Positions 1 through 7,220 of a DNA stretch of 11,945 bases are shown piece by piece. The notes under the pieces are model-generated. The model ran no database searches and was not told the origin of the DNA. It saw only the letters and a program-made list of their open reading frames with translations. The position numbers and the translations under genes were made by a program. The stretch covers positions 1,603 to 13,547 of the forward strand of contig MGQN01000026.1 of NCBI GenBank assembly GCA_001797845.1, written 5' to 3'. The stretch is from Deltaproteobacteria bacterium RBG_16_44_11 (GTDB taxonomy: Bacteria > Desulfobacterota > Syntrophia > Syntrophales > Smithellaceae). How positions within the stretch are numbered: the stretch's first letter is position 1; every line of letters begins with the position of its first letter.

Positions 1-397
1 TAAATACTTCAAAGACTTTTTTCGCATTCTCGTCATCGACAAGCTGTCGGAAGTTTATGTTATTGATCTCGTGGGAAGTATAGCCAAGGTGCCTGAGCAC
101 GGTATCATTGTGAAACACCAGATTCCCTTTCAAATCCACCTCAAAATAAGATTCTTCCATGCTGTCGAGGATATTTTTGTAACGCTTCTCACTTGTTTTT
201 AATTTTGCTTTAGTTTGTTTCTGACCGGAAAGAAGCTTGTCAGTTTTTTTGAGCATCTTATTTATTGCGTCGGCAAGGGAATCGATCTCATCATGTTTCC
301 CTGAGATATCGATTATCTTCGAATAATCTCCCTCAGCTGCTCGTTTTAGGGAAGCAATCATTGCGGCAATGCGATCTTTTTTGGATTTTACGGTCAT
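1..397 (-). CDS. PAS-domain signalling protein with HAMP-like N-terminus (partial, C-terminus off the window)
   Basis: The reading frame opens at ATG 395-397, just after an in-frame stop (413-415), and runs off the left edge after 132 codons. Residues 1-50 form a HAMP-like linker (MTVKSKKDRIAAMIASLKRA, then EGDYSKI and EIDSLADAINKML). A charged helix follows (about 50-70), then a PAS domain from about residue 72 (YKNILDSMEESYFEVDLKG, NLVFHNDTVLRHLGYT, FRQLVDDENAKKVFEVF). There is no signal peptide or membrane segment in the visible part, so it is probably cytosolic. The missing part should carry more PAS domains and an output module (kinase, GGDEF/EAL or sigma-54 type), but that cannot be seen. 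It has its own promoter about 90 nt upstream, so it is not simply co-transcribed with the hybrid kinase behind it. The domain calls are good; the exact function is unknown. Confidence 0.8.
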   Translation of the reverse strand, partial: MTVKSKKDRIAAMIASLKRAAEGDYSKIIDISGKHDEIDSLADAINKMLKKTDKLLSGQKQTKAKLKTSEKRYKNILDSMEESYFEVDLKGNLVFHNDTVLRHLGYTSHEINNINFRQLVDDENAKKVFEVF

Positions 398-484
398 AGA
401 TATTATTACCGGTTAACCACAGCTGCTTACGGTTAAATTTGCATTGATAAATTGAATCAATAAGAACTTTTTTTCCGGCAAGAC

Positions 485-514
485 AGTATAGGAGAAACGT
501 TCATTGTATGTCAA
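485..514 (-). promoter_or_regulatory. sigma70-type promoter for the PAS-domain gene
   Basis: On the minus strand there is a perfect -35 TTGACA (509-514), an 18-nt spacer and a -10 TATACT (485-490, 5 of 6 consensus). Transcription would start near 478 and give a leader of about 80 nt before ATG 397. No strong Shine-Dalgarno is visible in the leader. From 515 to 648 I see nothing else that I can support. Confidence 0.75.
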
Positions 515-735
515 TTAAATATTGACCATAAAACGTGAGGTGTTGTACCCATGTTTATTGATAGAAAGATTACAATACAGGTTCGGCAGATCCAAATGTG
601 ACCCTAGTACCCTACAAGTTCGCCTCAATTTTCGATCATGACCAAATCTTATATTTCAAGACGTGAGCCTAGACGATCTTTTTGCTTAAACGCCCTGATA
701 GCTGCATCGACACTTTCTTCGTCATTAAACCACAG

Positions 736-756
736 CCTAGAAAGCTGAGGCTCTTG
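736..756. repeat. 21-bp direct repeat, copy 1
   Basis: This begins CCTAGAAAGC and ends GAGGCTCTTG, and is identical over 21 bp to 3721-3741. Both copies are in the same orientation and flank the hybrid kinase gene. By chance, a 21-bp exact match in a 12-kb window is very unlikely. This copy lies in the gap downstream of the kinase. Confidence 0.85.
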
Positions 757-777
757 ATCTTTATGGAGAAAGCATAT

Positions 778-793
778 ATCCGCCGCGGCGGAT
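778..793. repeat. 16-bp perfect palindrome (GC-rich)
   Basis: ATCCGCCGCGGCGGAT reads the same on both strands. Its core differs by one base from the hairpin TCCGCCACGGCGGA at 7276-7289 inside the REP-like element, so this may be a fragment of the same dispersed repeat family. No T-tract follows on either strand, so it is not an obvious intrinsic terminator. Confidence 0.6.
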
Positions 794-858
794 GGTCCAA
801 AAATCGTCGGAAAGATTTCTGTCCGCAACGTATTTATAGGGCATGGCGAAATACTCTT

Positions 859-3570
859 TCATTTCTTCCGAATTGATACGGATCGGTCGAGCTCCTTCCT
901 CACAGCCAATCCCAGTTTTTCTATTAAATAAGGCTTTTTCACGTATTCGCCCGCTCCCAGGGCGTGGGCATCATCCACGCGTTTAGTCTCCGAAAAACCG
1001 CTGACGATGATGGCTTTTTGTTTCGGTTGGATTTTCAGAACCCCCTTATAGGTATCTAGTCCATCCATTCCTGGATACATAATCATATCTAAAACCACAA
1101 GATCAATCTTATGCTCCTTTATGTAAGTTATTGCTTCCTCACCGCTCGCAACGCTGGACACTTTATAATTCAATTTCTTCAGCATTTCCTCCGCCAAATC
1201 GCGCTGCTCTTTGACATCATCCACTACCAGAATGGTTTCACCCCTCCCCATGTATTCGGAAACGGACACAGAAGCAGCTTCGACGGATATTTCTTCCCTC
1301 GTTACAGGAAAATAAAGAGTAAAGGTGCTTCCCTTTCCTTCTTCACTCTGGACATTAATGTAGCCTTGATTATCTTTCACCGTTCCCCAAACCACCGCCA
1401 GGCCTAACCCCGTCCCACTTCTTCCCATAACCTTCTTCGTGTAAAACGGCTCGAAGATACGTTGCAAATTTGCAGAAGGTATGCCTTCACCTGTATCGGT
1501 TACGGAAAGGACAACATAATCTCCCTCGCGGATATGGTCATATCCATGAACAGGTTTGTCCATATATTGATTGGTTGTTTTAATGGTCAGGCCACCACCT
1601 TTGGGCATGGCCTCAACTGCATTCGAAACCAGATTGGATAGTGCCTTTGCCAGATGGACGGGAGAACCGGAGATATTCAACAAATCCGGCTCCAGATCGA
1701 GCTTGATGTGCACGACGGGATGATAAGAAGATAGTTTCTCCAACTCCGGCGACTTTTGATAATCGAAAATAAGCTTATTCAGGTTAAGAACTTGTCTGAC
1801 AGGAACACCCCTTCTTGCCAGTGTTAACAGATCCTGCACAATGGCGGCAGCCTTTTCGCTTCCATTCATGATTTTAGTAAGACGTGGCCTGATTGGGCTT
1901 AACTTATCAATTTCGATAAGAAGCAGTTCCGCATAGCCGACGATAACACCCAGGACATTGTTGAGGTCGTGGGCGACACCACCCGCCAGTGTTCCCAGTG
2001 CCTCCATCTTCTCCGCCCTTTGCAGGCGCTCTTCCAAATTTCGCTTTTCCTCCTCCGCCTGCTTGCGCTCGGTAATATCACGGATATTCATGATAAAACC
2101 TGCAACAGCTGGATGATCCAAGAGATTTTTTCCCAGCCCATCAAAATAACGGGACGAGCCGTCTTTAAGCACTAGACGGAATTCATTGGGGATCGCGGCA
2201 TCTATTGCCAGAATAGCCTTGCCGAAATCATCGACAGCACGTTCAACGTCATCCGGATGAATAAACATGAACCCGCTTTTACCGATTAGTTCCTCCGGCT
2301 TGTATCCGGAAAAACGCTCGATCGAACGGCTGCAATATTTTATGTCTCCGTTTTTATCCGTAATGATAATGACGTCTGAAGAGTTTTCTGTAATCTCCTT
2401 AAAGTATTCTTCGCTCTGGCGCAGTGCCTTCTCGGCCTGCTTGCGGGCGCTGATGTCTCGGGTTACACCGATAATACCGATCGGTTTTCCGTCTTGGTCG
2501 GGAAGGTACTTCAAATCATTTTCTGTCCAGATAGTTGACCCGTCCTTGCAATATTCTTCCAATTCAATGGTCAGCTTGTCCTTTATGCGGTCAGGGTTGC
2601 TTATTAATGTTTTTAATTCCTCTTCCAGAACCTTGAGCGCATATTGCAAAGACACTGGTGTCAATACCTCATGTATCTTTTGCGACATTGCTTCCTCTAC
2701 GGTGAGACCACGAAACCTTTGGACAGAAGGGCTGATGTAGGTAAAATTAAGGTTCATATCTACGGTCCAGATGATATCAGCGACGTTATCAGTCATAAAA
2801 CGATATTTACTCTCGCTCTCCCGCAATGCCGCCTCTGCCTGCTTGTGGCTGGTGATTTCCTGTTCAAGCGCCCGATTAATGATCTGATAATCCGCTGTTC
2901 GCTTTTCCACACGCTCTTCCAGTTCTTGATTGACCTTGTTAACATTTTCCCGCTCAATCTCCAGCTGTTGCGTTAGGAAAAAATCACGCCGGGCATAGAA
3001 TTCAATGGAATAACAGGCCATCATTCCAATGACGTTTGCGCTGATGAAAAAAAAGTTGTTGTTGAGTAGAACAGCAAAAGGCGTCGGATTGATCCAGATG
3101 GCCGCGATTTCGTACAATGCCACCAGCGCCCATCCGGCTAATGACGCCCAGAGGAACAAGATGCGAATGAAGGTGTAGCCCCAAATAAAAACAAGCAGCA
3201 GGCCGGCATAATAGGAATAACTGACCGGCGGGGGGGCAATAACGATCATGCAAATAATTCCCATGCCAGCCAGAACGTAGACGCCTGCCAGGATAGGCTG
3301 CATATACCGTTTAAAGGACTTGGAAAATGATGCCAGTAAAGTCCCGAAAAGCACGGGACAGACGATAATAAAACGGATAAACCATATGGTGTATTTTTGT
3401 TCCGGCATGAGGAGAGCATCCAGGATACCGAAAGCCGCGTAAAGTAACGCTCCCAAGACCAGGGATATGCGGATGTGGGGGAGTGACACCCGATGGTAAT
3501 CGCTCAGAAATGGCGCTTCGAGTTTCGACGAGTTCCCCGAGAATTTCAGCGTCAGTAGATGCAGTTTCAT
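859..3570 (-). CDS. membrane hybrid histidine kinase: 6 TM, PAS-PAS, HisKA, HATPase, receiver
   Basis: Two-component sensor kinase, 903 residues from ATG 3570. A GTG at 3636 would add 22 residues (925; numbering below uses that form). About six hydrophobic helices (55-210) anchor it in the membrane. A coiled coil (220-275) leads to PAS 1 (about 277-400) and PAS 2 (about 408-525). HisKA has the phospho-acceptor H556 in GGVAHDLNN. The ATPase shows the N-box (N672), DTGEGIP (714-720) and FEPFYTKK with GTGLGLAVV. A C-terminal receiver (about 800-918) has DD806-807, phospho-acceptor D850 in VVLDMIM, S879 and K901-P902. All key residues are present, so it should be active. No Hpt domain is visible, so the final phosphate acceptor is unknown. 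I prefer ATG 3570 because a GC hairpin lies between the two starts and would sit in the leader, but GTG 3636 has AGGA 4 nt upstream and is possible. The signal sensed is unknown. Confidence 0.93.
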   Translation of the reverse strand: MKLHLLTLKFSGNSSKLEAPFLSDYHRVSLPHIRISLVLGALLYAAFGILDALLMPEQKYTIWFIRFIIVCPVLFGTLLASFSKSFKRYMQPILAGVYVLAGMGIICMIVIAPPPVSYSYYAGLLLVFIWGYTFIRILFLWASLAGWALVALYEIAAIWINPTPFAVLLNNNFFFISANVIGMMACYSIEFYARRDFFLTQQLEIERENVNKVNQELEERVEKRTADYQIINRALEQEITSHKQAEAALRESESKYRFMTDNVADIIWTVDMNLNFTYISPSVQRFRGLTVEEAMSQKIHEVLTPVSLQYALKVLEEELKTLISNPDRIKDKLTIELEEYCKDGSTIWTENDLKYLPDQDGKPIGIIGVTRDISARKQAEKALRQSEEYFKEITENSSDVIIITDKNGDIKYCSRSIERFSGYKPEELIGKSGFMFIHPDDVERAVDDFGKAILAIDAAIPNEFRLVLKDGSSRYFDGLGKNLLDHPAVAGFIMNIRDITERKQAEEEKRNLEERLQRAEKMEALGTLAGGVAHDLNNVLGVIVGYAELLLIEIDKLSPIRPRLTKIMNGSEKAAAIVQDLLTLARRGVPVRQVLNLNKLIFDYQKSPELEKLSSYHPVVHIKLDLEPDLLNISGSPVHLAKALSNLVSNAVEAMPKGGGLTIKTTNQYMDKPVHGYDHIREGDYVVLSVTDTGEGIPSANLQRIFEPFYTKKVMGRSGTGLGLAVVWGTVKDNQGYINVQSEEGKGSTFTLYFPVTREEISVEAASVSVSEYMGRGETILVVDDVKEQRDLAEEMLKKLNYKVSSVASGEEAITYIKEHKIDLVVLDMIMYPGMDGLDTYKGVLKIQPKQKAIIVSGFSETKRVDDAHALGAGEYVKKPYLIEKLGLAVRKELDRSVSIRKK

Positions 3571-3602
3571 GACGTACCTAACCAATATTAGGGTATTTGA
3601 AT

Positions 3603-3624
3603 AGCCCCCAAACAGGGGGTTTTT
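3603..3624 (+). terminator. terminator-like hairpin on the plus strand at the kinase 5' end
   Basis: Read on the plus strand, CCCCC (3605-3609), loop AAACA and GGGGG (3615-3619) are followed at once by TTTTT (3620-3624). No plus-strand gene ends here, so it could only stop antisense transcription into the kinase region. On the minus strand the same hairpin, without a T-tract, would lie in the leader between GTG 3636 and ATG 3570. Confidence 0.35.
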
Positions 3625-3698
3625 CAACGACCCCACAGCGTCCTGTTTATTGTTGCGCCGGTGAATTTAGCTGTTTCTATGCTTTATAATTAATGAAT

Positions 3699-4121
3699 CT
3701 ATTTTCGCAGAAAATTCCAACCTAGAAAGCTGAGGCTCTTGGTTTTTTCAGTCCATTTGGATTCAAAGGAGTCTGTTTTGCTATTATAAAGTAGACATGA
3801 ATATTCCTCGTTGTAATCGCCGCATTCATTATCTGATTTATCGTAGTTCGAAATTTTTATCTGCAATTTCTGTGTCTTGGCATCATATTTCCATGTCGCT
3901 GGATGAAATTTTTTAAAACCGCCGACAAAAGTAAGTTTGCCGTCAGCATTAAAAACCATGGACATCGGTTCAACAGCGCCCCCAGGATATGTCCATATTC
4001 CTACGGGAGAAATAGCAGGTTTAAAAAAACACGCTTCCAGGAAACTCAGAAAAAGGAGAAAAGAGAAAAACAATATACTGCTCATTATTATTGGCCGGAC
4101 ATTTTTTATATTAATCCTCAT
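3699..4121 (-). CDS. hypothetical lipoprotein, beta-rich
   Basis: 140 residues from ATG 4121, chosen because GAGG lies 6 nt upstream; the ATG 18 nt further up (4139) has no Shine-Dalgarno. The N-terminus is basic (MRINIKNVR), followed by a hydrophobic stretch and a lipobox-like L-E-A-C, so it is probably exported and lipid-anchored. Glu before the Ala is unusual for a lipobox. The mature part looks beta-rich and small (VGIWTYPGG, MVFNADGKLTFVGG, TWKYDAKTQKLQIKI), like the many 'difference from blank' lipocalin-like secreted proteins, and has two further Cys (ECGDY, YSCLL) that could pair. I do not recognise a family. Its 3' end contains copy 2 of the 21-bp repeat, so the last residues may have been altered by recombination. 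A terminator isolates it from the cytochrome gene upstream. Confidence 0.65.
   Translation of the reverse strand: MRINIKNVRPIIMSSILFFSFLLFLSFLEACFFKPAISPVGIWTYPGGAVEPMSMVFNADGKLTFVGGFKKFHPATWKYDAKTQKLQIKISNYDKSDNECGDYNEEYSCLLYNSKTDSFESKWTEKTKSLSFLGWNFLRK
3721..3741. repeat. 21-bp direct repeat, copy 2
   Basis: Exact match to 736-756 in the same orientation, about 2985 bp apart. This copy lies in the last codons of the lipoprotein gene, where its minus strand encodes KSLSFLG. Similarity outside the 21 bp is weak. Confidence 0.85.
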
Positions 4122-4160
4122 GATGTGCCTCGCACTCATCTTTTATTACTTTATTTTGAT

Positions 4161-4193
4161 AAAAAAAGCGGTTGGAAAGATTCTTCCAACCGC
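4161..4193 (-). terminator. intrinsic terminator of the cytochrome c'-like gene
   Basis: On the minus strand the perfect 10-bp stem GCGGTTGGAA / TTCCAACCGC (arms 4184-4193 and 4168-4177, 6-nt loop) is followed by seven T (4161-4167). This is a textbook rho-independent terminator about 70 nt after the cytochrome stop codon. It separates that gene from the lipoprotein gene. Confidence 0.88.
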
Positions 4194-4264
4194 CGGAATA
4201 CTAAGAGTAGCAGGGTATTATCGGTAAAATAGAATCGTTCCGATCATTCCTTGTTTTTGCCGGG

Positions 4265-4654
4265 CTATTTCTTGTCTCGGATTTTGGCGTGGCACTCGTC
4301 GCACTTGGCCTTAATCGCTCCCAGCTCGACTTTTACAGTGGCGGCATCCTTTTTGGTAGCGGCAGCAGAGGCTTCATTGGCAAACACTGAAATGGCCAGC
4401 GTTATGTCTTTGGCCAGAGGGTTGGCAAGACCATCGCCAATTTTCTTGGTTTGGGCCGCCAGTTCATTGGCATCCTTGACAATGGCTGGAAAATTGCCGT
4501 CTCCCAGGTTTTTGCTCATGGCCTTAAGCCAGGCTGCGCGGGCCTGCATTACTATCTGGGTAGGCCTTAGTTCCGTCTTTTTAACTTCGGCGGCAAAGGC
4601 TAGAACCGCGACGATGAAAATTGCAGCGAAAAGAAACACCATAATTTTTTTCAT
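4265..4654 (-). CDS. secreted cytochrome c'-like (class II) c-type cytochrome
   Basis: 129 residues from ATG 4654. AGGAGG ends 6 nt before this ATG, whereas it touches the ATG at 4660, which rules that start out. A signal peptide (MKKIMVFLFAAIFIVAVLAF, likely cut after AFA) sends it to the periplasm. The mature part is alanine- and lysine-rich and predicted all-helical. A single haem-binding motif CDECH sits near the C-terminus (KAKCDECHAKIRDKK), which is the class II cytochrome c layout: a four-helix bundle with haem attached to the last helix. Length fits that family. The role could be electron transfer or small-ligand (NO/CO) binding; the sequence cannot decide. It has its own promoter and terminator, so it is probably monocistronic, although read-through from the DUF3617 gene is possible. 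Confidence 0.85.
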   Translation of the reverse strand: MKKIMVFLFAAIFIVAVLAFAAEVKKTELRPTQIVMQARAAWLKAMSKNLGDGNFPAIVKDANELAAQTKKIGDGLANPLAKDITLAISVFANEASAAATKKDAATVKVELGAIKAKCDECHAKIRDKK

Positions 4655-4725
4655 AAGCATCCTCCTTAATCTTTACAAATATAACCAAAAGTGACAGATT
4701 GTTTACATTACCAAGCTACTGAGCT

Positions 4726-4754
4726 TTCATATATAATTTCAAGCCCTTCGTCAA
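4726..4754 (-). promoter_or_regulatory. candidate promoter of the cytochrome c'-like gene
   Basis: On the minus strand, -35 TTGACG (4749-4754) and -10 TATGAA (4726-4731) are 17 nt apart, about 70-100 nt upstream of ATG 4654. The -35 matches 5 of 6, the -10 is weaker. An overlapping TATATG gives a 15-nt spacer instead. Confidence 0.45.
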
Positions 4755-4773
4755 GAAAAAATGTGTTCCAAAA

Positions 4774-5196
4774 TTATTTAGTACACGGCCCGATATATTT
4801 TCCTGACATCTTGTTCGTCATCTGGATTTCCGGCTGACCTTTAGTTTTTATATTGGTCGTTGAAGTGCCGTCAAACGTGTTTCCTTTATAAGTCGTTTTC
4901 CCGGATGTTAGCACAAAGCTGTCTTTACCTGTGCATTCTACGGTGTAGGTAACGGTATCGCCGCTTACCTTGTAATCTTTTGTTTTACATTTATAGCCCT
5001 TGGCGTCGGATTGTGGCACGGGATTATTTTTCGTAATGCACTGACGTACGGTTGATGCCGGCATCTGAGCGGGCATACCCTTCATCTCAACTTTTGTCGT
5101 CATTTCCCAGAGCCCATCTTTAATCTCCGCCGAAGCATTGGCGACCCATATCAGGGATAGAAGAATAGTTAACCCGATTAACTTTTTATTGAACAT
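4774..5196 (-). CDS. DUF3617-family secreted protein
   Basis: 140 residues from ATG 5196, with GGAGG 5 nt upstream. A signal peptide of about 23 residues (MFNKKLIGLTILLSLIWVAN, likely cut after ASA) sends it to the periplasm. The mature protein starts EIKDGLWEMTTKVEM and has the DUF3617 layout: a 'G-x-W-E' opening, a Met/Pro-rich segment (GMPAQMPASTVRQC), beta strands, a C-terminal MSGKYIGPC and four Cys that could make two disulfides. The biochemical function of this family is not known; members are common in proteobacterial periplasms. It sits just upstream of the cytochrome gene on the same strand (119 nt between coding regions) and shares with it an identical ATTAAGGAGGAT leader segment. 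Confidence 0.85.
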   Translation of the reverse strand: MFNKKLIGLTILLSLIWVANASAEIKDGLWEMTTKVEMKGMPAQMPASTVRQCITKNNPVPQSDAKGYKCKTKDYKVSGDTVTYTVECTGKDSFVLTSGKTTYKGNTFDGTSTTNIKTKGQPEIQMTNKMSGKYIGPCTK

Positions 5197-5229
5197 ACAA
5201 TCCTCCTTAATATTGGGCGGTAATGTTTT

Positions 5230-5272
5230 AAGTCGACTTTAACTTTAAAATACTTATCCGGCAAAATTTCAA
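5230..5272 (-). promoter_or_regulatory. candidate promoter with overlapping palindrome, DUF3617 gene
   Basis: On the minus strand, -35 TTGAAA (5267-5272) and -10 TTTAAA (5244-5249) are 17 nt apart. The predicted start falls in the perfect palindrome AAGTCGACTT (5230-5239), a possible operator. The -10 is only 4 of 6 and the region is AT-rich, so this is tentative. Confidence 0.35.
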
Positions 5273-5413
5273 GAATTTTATCGCCCCAAATTTTTTCACC
5301 GCAGGGCGACTCGATAACATTTTTGAAAAACATGCTTAAGAATCGGATATTTACTGACTGCGAGTATAGCTTTTTACTCGGTCTTCAAAAGACAATTAAC
5401 TTTATAATATTCC

Positions 5414-5442
5414 TTGACATATTAAAAATTACCCCTTATAGT
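5414..5442 (+). promoter_or_regulatory. sigma70-type promoter of the acyl-CoA ligase/MerR cluster
   Basis: A perfect -35 TTGACA (5414-5419), a 17-nt spacer and -10 TATAGT (5437-5442, 5 of 6) give a predicted start near 5449. That leaves a leader of about 115 nt before ATG 5565. Confidence 0.8.
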
Positions 5443-5444
5443 AT

Positions 5445-5464
5445 GCCAGTTAACGTTAAGTGGC
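5445..5464. promoter_or_regulatory. 20-bp near-perfect palindrome, probable operator
   Basis: GCCA-G-TTAACGTTAA-G-TGGC is an inverted repeat over 20 bp with one mismatched pair; the inner TTAACGTTAA (5450-5459) is perfect. It starts 2 nt after the -10 and covers the predicted transcription start, a position suited to repression. The MerR-family gene 3.5 kb downstream in the same cluster is the likeliest regulator. MerR proteins of the LiuR kind, which control acyl-CoA metabolism, are known to use ACGT-containing palindromes, but the pairing here is inference. The rest of the 5197-5564 gap is AT-rich with no gene that I can support. Confidence 0.6.
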
Positions 5465-5564
5465 ATTAACTTCAAAAAACGGGTGAAAAAAGTTTTTTGC
5501 CAAAGAATATTGGATACTTTTGAGAAAAATATCTGGTGAATAAATAAATTGAAAAAGGTGGTTT

Positions 5565-7205
5565 ATGCCTGGTTTTGTCAATAAAACAATCGGTCAGGTA
5601 ATTCAAGATACAGCACGGCGCTATCCGCTAAACTTAGCGCTCATTCATCCTGAGTCTGGTGTTCGTCAAAATTATCATGATTTTTATGCCCAGTGCAGAA
5701 AGATTGCCCGGGGCCTTATGGCTTGCGGCATTAAAAGGGGCGACAAAGTATCCGTCTGGACAACCAATATTCCGGAGTGGCTATATCTGCAATTTGCCCT
5801 GGGTATGGTTGGCGGAGTTCTGGTGACGGTAAATACCAGTTATCAATCCCACGAATTAGAATACATTTTGAAGCAGTCTGATTCGGCAACTCTCTTTGTC
5901 ATGGAATCTTACCGCGACATCAACTTTTATGACATTGTCCGGCGCGTCATTCCGGAATTGGATAGCTGTGAGCCCGGGCGGCTTGTTTCGGCAAAACTTC
6001 CCCTGATGAAAACCGTCATTTATATCGGAAAAAGGGAAAGCACACCGGGGATGCTTCATTTCGCGGATTTGATCAAAATGGGAAACGATATCACGGAGCA
6101 GGAATTGGACGACCGGATGAAGGCTCTTGATGACCATGATGCCATTAATATGCAATACACATCGGGGACGACAGGTTTTCCTAAAGGTGTCATGTTAACA
6201 CATCACAATGTTGTCAATAACGCCCGTATGGTCGGTGATGTGATGGGCTTGACCGAGAAAGACAAACTGCTCATTCAGGTGCCTCTCTTTCATTGCTTCG
6301 GCTGTGTCATGAGCACGATGAATTGCGTTTATCACGGCTCCACGATGGTTGTTCTGGAATTTTTCGACCCCCTGAAGGCGCTCGAGGCCATAGGTGCCCA
6401 GCGGTGCACGGCAGTAAACGGTGTGCCGACGATGTTTGTGGCGATTTTAAATCATCCGGATTTTGACCGCTACGACTTGACCTCCCTTCGCACCGGCATA
6501 ATGGCCGGAGCGCCTTGTCCCGAAGAAACTATGAATCAGGTTAGAACAAAAATGCATTGTAATGAAATCGTAATCGCTTTTGGCCAAACGGAATCAGCTC
6601 CCGTGATGACGATGACGCGCCGTGACGATCCGGTGGAGTTACGGGTGGCGACGGTCGGCAGGCTTTTACCTGATATTGAAGGAAAAATTATCGATCCGGA
6701 AAGCGGGAAAGATTTGCCCGCCAATATTCAAGGCGAGATTGTCACGCGCAGCGCCTGTGTGATGAAAGGGTATTATAAAATGCCGGAAGCTACGGCAGAG
6801 GCCATCGACAAGGATGGGTGGTTGCATACAGGTGATTTGGGAGAAGTGGATAAAAACGGTTATTTCAAGGTGACCGGGAGAATTAAAGACATGATTATCC
6901 GGGGCGGCGAAAATATTTATCCCCGGGAAATTGAGGAGTTTCTTTATCAGCACCCGAAGGTCGTCAACGTACAGGTAATCGGAATTCCCGATAAAAAATA
7001 CGGGGAGCAGGTTTTGGCGGCAATCCAGCTTAAAAATGGGCAGACGGCCACGGAAGAAGAGTTCAATGAATTTTGCAAGGGGAAAATAGCTCGGCACAAA
7101 ATTCCCAAGTATTGGGAGTTTGTGGATAGCTATCCGATGACGGCAAGCGGCAAGATTCAAAAATATAAAATGAAGGAAATTTTTGCCGGAAAATATAAAA
7201 ACTAA
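5565..7205 (+). CDS. acyl-CoA ligase 1 (AMP-binding, ANL superfamily; fatty-acyl-CoA synthetase type)
   Basis: 546 residues, with AAGGTGG 3 nt before ATG. Activates a carboxylic acid with ATP to an acyl-adenylate, then to the CoA thioester, in the cytosol. All core motifs are intact: the P-loop YTSGTTGFPKG (198-208), FGQTE (339-343), the hinge and ATP ribose contacts HTGDLGEV (D424) and TGRIKDMIIRGGENIYP (R439), and the catalytic lysine K530 in PMTASGKIQK. Length and N-terminus (FVNKTIGQVIQDTARRYPLN) fit medium/long-chain acyl-CoA synthetases rather than acetyl-CoA synthetase. The exact acid cannot be read from the sequence. It is the first gene of a cluster with a second ligase and a MerR regulator and has a strong promoter. 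Beta-oxidation of fatty acids or activation of aromatic/alicyclic acids is the plausible setting. Confidence 0.93.
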   Translation: MPGFVNKTIGQVIQDTARRYPLNLALIHPESGVRQNYHDFYAQCRKIARGLMACGIKRGDKVSVWTTNIPEWLYLQFALGMVGGVLVTVNTSYQSHELEYILKQSDSATLFVMESYRDINFYDIVRRVIPELDSCEPGRLVSAKLPLMKTVIYIGKRESTPGMLHFADLIKMGNDITEQELDDRMKALDDHDAINMQYTSGTTGFPKGVMLTHHNVVNNARMVGDVMGLTEKDKLLIQVPLFHCFGCVMSTMNCVYHGSTMVVLEFFDPLKALEAIGAQRCTAVNGVPTMFVAILNHPDFDRYDLTSLRTGIMAGAPCPEETMNQVRTKMHCNEIVIAFGQTESAPVMTMTRRDDPVELRVATVGRLLPDIEGKIIDPESGKDLPANIQGEIVTRSACVMKGYYKMPEATAEAIDKDGWLHTGDLGEVDKNGYFKVTGRIKDMIIRGGENIYPREIEEFLYQHPKVVNVQVIGIPDKKYGEQVLAAIQLKNGQTATEEEFNEFCKGKIARHKIPKYWEFVDSYPMTASGKIQKYKMKEIFAGKYKN

Positions 7206-7220
7206 GTTGATTGTGTGTCT

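Larger units (their letters stand above)
649..862 (-). pseudogene. possible broken small ORF after the hybrid kinase (frameshifted)
   Basis: An ATG (860-862) overlaps the kinase stop codon as ATGA, an arrangement typical of translational coupling. It opens a 33-codon frame that ends at TAA 761-763, with residues such as MKEYFAMPYKYVADRNLSDD then FWTIRRGGYMLSP. One frame over, coding-like sequence continues to TAA 649-651 (KDQEPQLSRLWFNDEESVDA, then AIRAFKQKDRLGSRLEI). A single indel near 760 would join the two into a protein of about 70 residues. I do not recognise a family. The stretch holds a 16-bp palindrome (778-793) and one copy of a 21-bp repeat (736-756), so it may be non-coding DNA that only looks coding. 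Low confidence. Confidence 0.3.

Noticed and set aside
859..861. Kinase stop codon TGA as a possible selenocysteine codon (frame continues for about 69 codons)
   Set aside because: The receiver domain is complete before this TGA, no SECIS-like hairpin follows at the right distance, and the extension matches no domain.
682..876. 64-codon plus-strand ORF beginning MLKRPDSCIDTFF
   Set aside because: It has no convincing ribosome site, a basic low-complexity composition, and overlaps the kinase end, a palindrome and a repeat copy. The opposite strand looks more coding-like.
4251..4694. 147-codon plus-strand ORF opposite the cytochrome c'-like gene
   Set aside because: The minus strand has a signal peptide, CxxCH, a ribosome site and a terminator. 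The plus ORF is an antisense shadow.
5473..5499. Inverted repeat CAAAAAAC / GTTTTTTG in the ligase leader
   Set aside because: It is A/T-only apart from the ends, so the stem would be weak; this is expected by chance in this composition.
6666..7160. 164-codon minus-strand ORF opposite ligase 1
   Set aside because: It is antisense to conserved catalytic motifs of the ligase and has no recognisable domain.
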